Below, in pieces: positions 61,986 through 64,000 of a DNA stretch of 64,000 nucleotides. The notes under the pieces were generated by a model. It saw nothing but the letters and a program-made list of their open reading frames with translations, was not told the DNA's origin and did not search any database. Origin of the DNA: Sphingopyxis sp. (GTDB lineage Bacteria; Pseudomonadota; Alphaproteobacteria; Sphingomonadales; Sphingomonadaceae); assembly GCA_002733865.1 (NCBI GenBank), contig NVXM01000006.1, positions 62,001 through 126,000 on the forward strand, written 5' to 3'. Position numbers and translations under genes: made by a program. Positions within the stretch are counted from its first letter, which is position 1. Each line of letters opens with the position of its first letter.

Positions 61986-64000
61986 TCAGCCAGTTTTACG
62001 ATCTGTTCCCTGTCCGGCCTGTTGATCGAGCCTTTCCAGCTCTTCCAGAATCCATGGGGTCACATCGCGATGTGCGTTCCTGCCGATGAACAGATCCATG
62101 TGGCCGTAATCCGGAATGATCCGCTGGCGATACAAGGATTTGCCATTGTGCTCCGATAGCCAGACCCGCGTCCGCTGTCCGCTTTCCGGATAGAAGATCT
62201 GGTTGGTAGCCCCCGAGAGGAAGCTGATTGGCAAGGTCAGACGACGCGCGGCGCCGTCATCGGTATAAACCGGCTTGCCATCCGCATTGACGGCCAACCC
62301 TTTGTGCATGATCTTCTGCAACTGTTTGAACGGTGAGAGTGAGACGCGGCTGAACATGCTGCCAAGAGCCAGATGCGTATCATGGCCCAGCTGGCGATGG
62401 TCCCAGCTTGGGCCAAAGACACCGAAAACACGGCGGCAGGTCGGGTTCTTGCATGCCTGGCCTTCAGGGACGGGCATCTGATACGCTATCGCATCGATTT
62501 CGTAGTCGGTGTCTGTGCCTTGGCTCACGAAATCGATGTGCCCGTCCAGTACCGAAATCTCCCCGAGCATGTCTGCTACGCCCAAATCGGCCTTCATATA
62601 GTTAAGCCAGTCGGTCACCGGATGCAGAGTGAGCTGCGAAGCGATGATCGAGCGGACGTGGGTTACCCAGCCCGCGCCTATGCCCATCAACAGGCTCATC
62701 GAACCGACACAATGCGCCAATGCCTGAACGCTATCGGCCCCGGTCACTGAACGTATTGTCGCGATCGCCGCCGGCCAATCGTGACGGGCTATATCGTCGA
62801 TAGTGAATTCGGGAGGGTGCTCGCTATCGTTGCCCGAATCCGCGCTGGCGCGATAGTCGAACAGCCAGACATCATAGCCTTGTGCAACGAGGCTTTCTGT
62901 GAGGTTCTCATCAACCGTCGGGGTCGCGAAGCTTGACGCACGCACGGAAAATCCCGGTGCCAGCACCAGCGGACCCCGCGCTCCTCCGCGATAGCGGGTA
63001 AGGCCTATATTTACACCGTCACCGGTCGCAACGACATGGTGCTCGGGCGGCGGCAGGTGCATTGTCCGCGGAAATAAAGTTGCCGCATCCTTGCTCGCAA
63101 AATCGTTGAGCGTCGCCAGCATCCCGCCATAGGCGCGAAACACGGTCATCGCGAAGAAACCCGCAAATTTGGCCACGAAATAGGTCTCTATAGCCTTGCG
63201 GGCGCGGGGAATGAGATTGATGACATGGCCCACTAACGTGTCCGCATCATGGACAGTGATGGTGTTCAATTGCCGCATGAACTCGTCAATTCCAAGCTTT
63301 AACACGCCGCGTCCGATCAGCTCGCCATTCGCGTCGTCGCCGCGGCGAAGCGTAACAAACAGCGTCGTCAGATCGGTCCAGGGATCCGACTTTCCGCGCT
63401 GCTCCAAAGTCTTGAAGCCATGGAAATGAATCGGACCATCTGGTCCTTCGAGCACCATGTCATAGGGCATTTTCCAGCTCTCCGCCTTGTCCGGATTGGC
63501 AACAAGCAGGCGGAACACACCTTCACGCACCGGCAATGGATCCGGCGAAATTGCGCTGACCAGCACTTCTCCGGTTATCCGTGAACGGTGCTGTGAGTCG
63601 TCGATCATGCGGTGGAGATTGTCGGTCGTGACCGTCAGCCGGAAGCTGCATGCACCGTTTTCCGTCTGCCCCCAAGCCGCGCCGTTGACGTAATCGTCGC
63701 GAATGCGTTCGACATGTCCGCAGGGACGGTGGTGACAACCGGTGGCGCTGACATGGCCCGCCATGGTCTCGGTGAAGGCCAAGCCCGGGCTCATGGCTTC
63801 GGGGTGATCCTCGACGAGCTTGCGGATAGCGGCCTTGCCGTCATCGATGGCGCTGTTTTCGAAATGCCTGGCCGCTTTGGTAACCGCATCGGCGACCGGG
63901 CCGATGGCATAGCCACCTACCCATTTGGCGATGGACAATTTCAGGCTTTCACCATGCGGAACCAATTGCGGCTCAGCGGCTACCTCTTCTTTCGCAGGCG
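61986..64000 (-). CDS. Large alpha/beta-hydrolase protein, N-terminus beyond the window
   Basis: At least 671 residues; the frame is open to the window edge, so the start lies outside. The visible N-terminal half (about 90-290) resembles the C-terminal part of GMC-oxidoreductase/cholesterol-oxidase-like fusions. The last 350 residues are an alpha/beta hydrolase (GPLVLAPGFSVRASSFATP, LFDYRASADSGN, DYGHMDLFIGRNAH with the likely catalytic His). At the nucleophile elbow the sequence is LAHCVGSMSLL, giving Cys where Ser is usual. Sphingomonad and mycobacterial relatives are about 1100 residues with an FAD domain first. A lipid or sterol substrate is plausible, not shown. Confidence 0.78.
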   Translation of the reverse strand, partial: PAKEEVAAEPQLVPHGESLKLSIAKWVGGYAIGPVADAVTKAARHFENSAIDDGKAAIRKLVEDHPEAMSPGLAFTETMAGHVSATGCHHRPCGHVERIRDDYVNGAAWGQTENGACSFRLTVTTDNLHRMIDDSQHRSRITGEVLVSAISPDPLPVREGVFRLLVANPDKAESWKMPYDMVLEGPDGPIHFHGFKTLEQRGKSDPWTDLTTLFVTLRRGDDANGELIGRGVLKLGIDEFMRQLNTITVHDADTLVGHVINLIPRARKAIETYFVAKFAGFFAMTVFRAYGGMLATLNDFASKDAATLFPRTMHLPPPEHHVVATGDGVNIGLTRYRGGARGPLVLAPGFSVRASSFATPTVDENLTESLVAQGYDVWLFDYRASADSGNDSEHPPEFTIDDIARHDWPAAIATIRSVTGADSVQALAHCVGSMSLLMGIGAGWVTHVRSIIASQLTLHPVTDWLNYMKADLGVADMLGEISVLDGHIDFVSQGTDTDYEIDAIAYQMPVPEGQACKNPTCRRVFGVFGPSWDHRQLGHDTHLALGSMFSRVSLSPFKQLQKIMHKGLAVNADGKPVYTDDGAARRLTLPISFLSGATNQIFYPESGQRTRVWLSEHNGKSLYRQRIIPDYGHMDLFIGRNAHRDVTPWILEELERLDQQAGQGTDRKTG

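Noticed and set aside
1..64000. CRISPR arrays, rRNA genes, riboswitches, complete IS elements or prophage
   Set aside because: No regularly spaced direct repeats, rRNA-like sequence or conserved riboswitch core were noticed; the only IS sequence is the decayed fragment at 60094-60573.

Overview
The window looks like a chromosomal segment of a sphingomonad alphaproteobacterium, probably a marine or freshwater Sphingorhabdus, Parasphingorhabdus or Sphingopyxis type. The evidence is a PopZ-family gene near valS, a TIGR02186 gene coupled to a TauE/SafE exporter, TonB-dependent uptake, a proline-rich beta-helix lipoprotein, and short intergenic inverted repeats of the kind common in this order. 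Base composition is moderately GC-rich. The clear exception is 58.1-59.2 kb, which is AT-rich and looks transferred.

Layout. 0-2 kb: a truncated surface lipoprotein, a small periplasmic TPR protein and tRNA-Cys. 2.1-11.2 kb: housekeeping genes on the + strand (pcm, tolC, popZ-like, S9 peptidase, a small secreted protein, a crotonase, valS). 11.2-19.5 kb: minus-strand genes for a HerA-like ATPase, TIGR02186/TauE, an NfrB/NfrA-like glycosyltransferase and outer-membrane pair, and a membrane-tethered HTH regulator. 19.8-24.1 kb: acyl-CoA and thiol chemistry (MFS transporter, thioesterase, crotonase, DsbA-type isomerase, GST). 24.3-39.6 kb: mixed metabolism and membrane genes, including a VTT-domain/flavin disulfide oxidoreductase fusion and a GNAT/nitrilase fusion.

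The most interesting region is 39.7-56.4 kb. A tightly coupled minus-strand operon (51183 down to 42173) encodes, in order, a hydantoinase-A-type ATPase, a small zinc-ribbon protein, a second hydantoinase-A-type ATPase, a hydantoinase-B-type subunit, a 243-residue protein and an acyl-CoA ligase. Order and subunit sizes match, as I recall them, the biotin-independent acetophenone carboxylase operon (ApcA-B-C-D-E then benzoylacetate-CoA ligase) of Aromatoleum. A TonB-dependent receptor lies downstream. A MalT-like LuxR regulator lies upstream, and a thiolase plus enone-reductase-type dehydrogenase are divergent from it. A shared 18-bp box, CCCACCC-N3-TGGGTRG, sits 86-99 nt before the start codons of the receptor, the carboxylase operon and the thiolase. 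I infer one ketone-catabolic regulon: uptake, ATP-dependent carboxylation to a beta-keto acid, CoA activation, thiolysis. The receptor gene carries a 2-bp frameshift.

56.4-60.6 kb is a scrapyard: a 5'-truncated gspD with gspK, a lone Rhs C-terminal half whose start lies inside a decayed IS3-type transposase, and an AT-rich toxin tip with its likely immunity gene. The window ends with a GGDEF diguanylate cyclase and the C-terminal part of a large alpha/beta-hydrolase protein.
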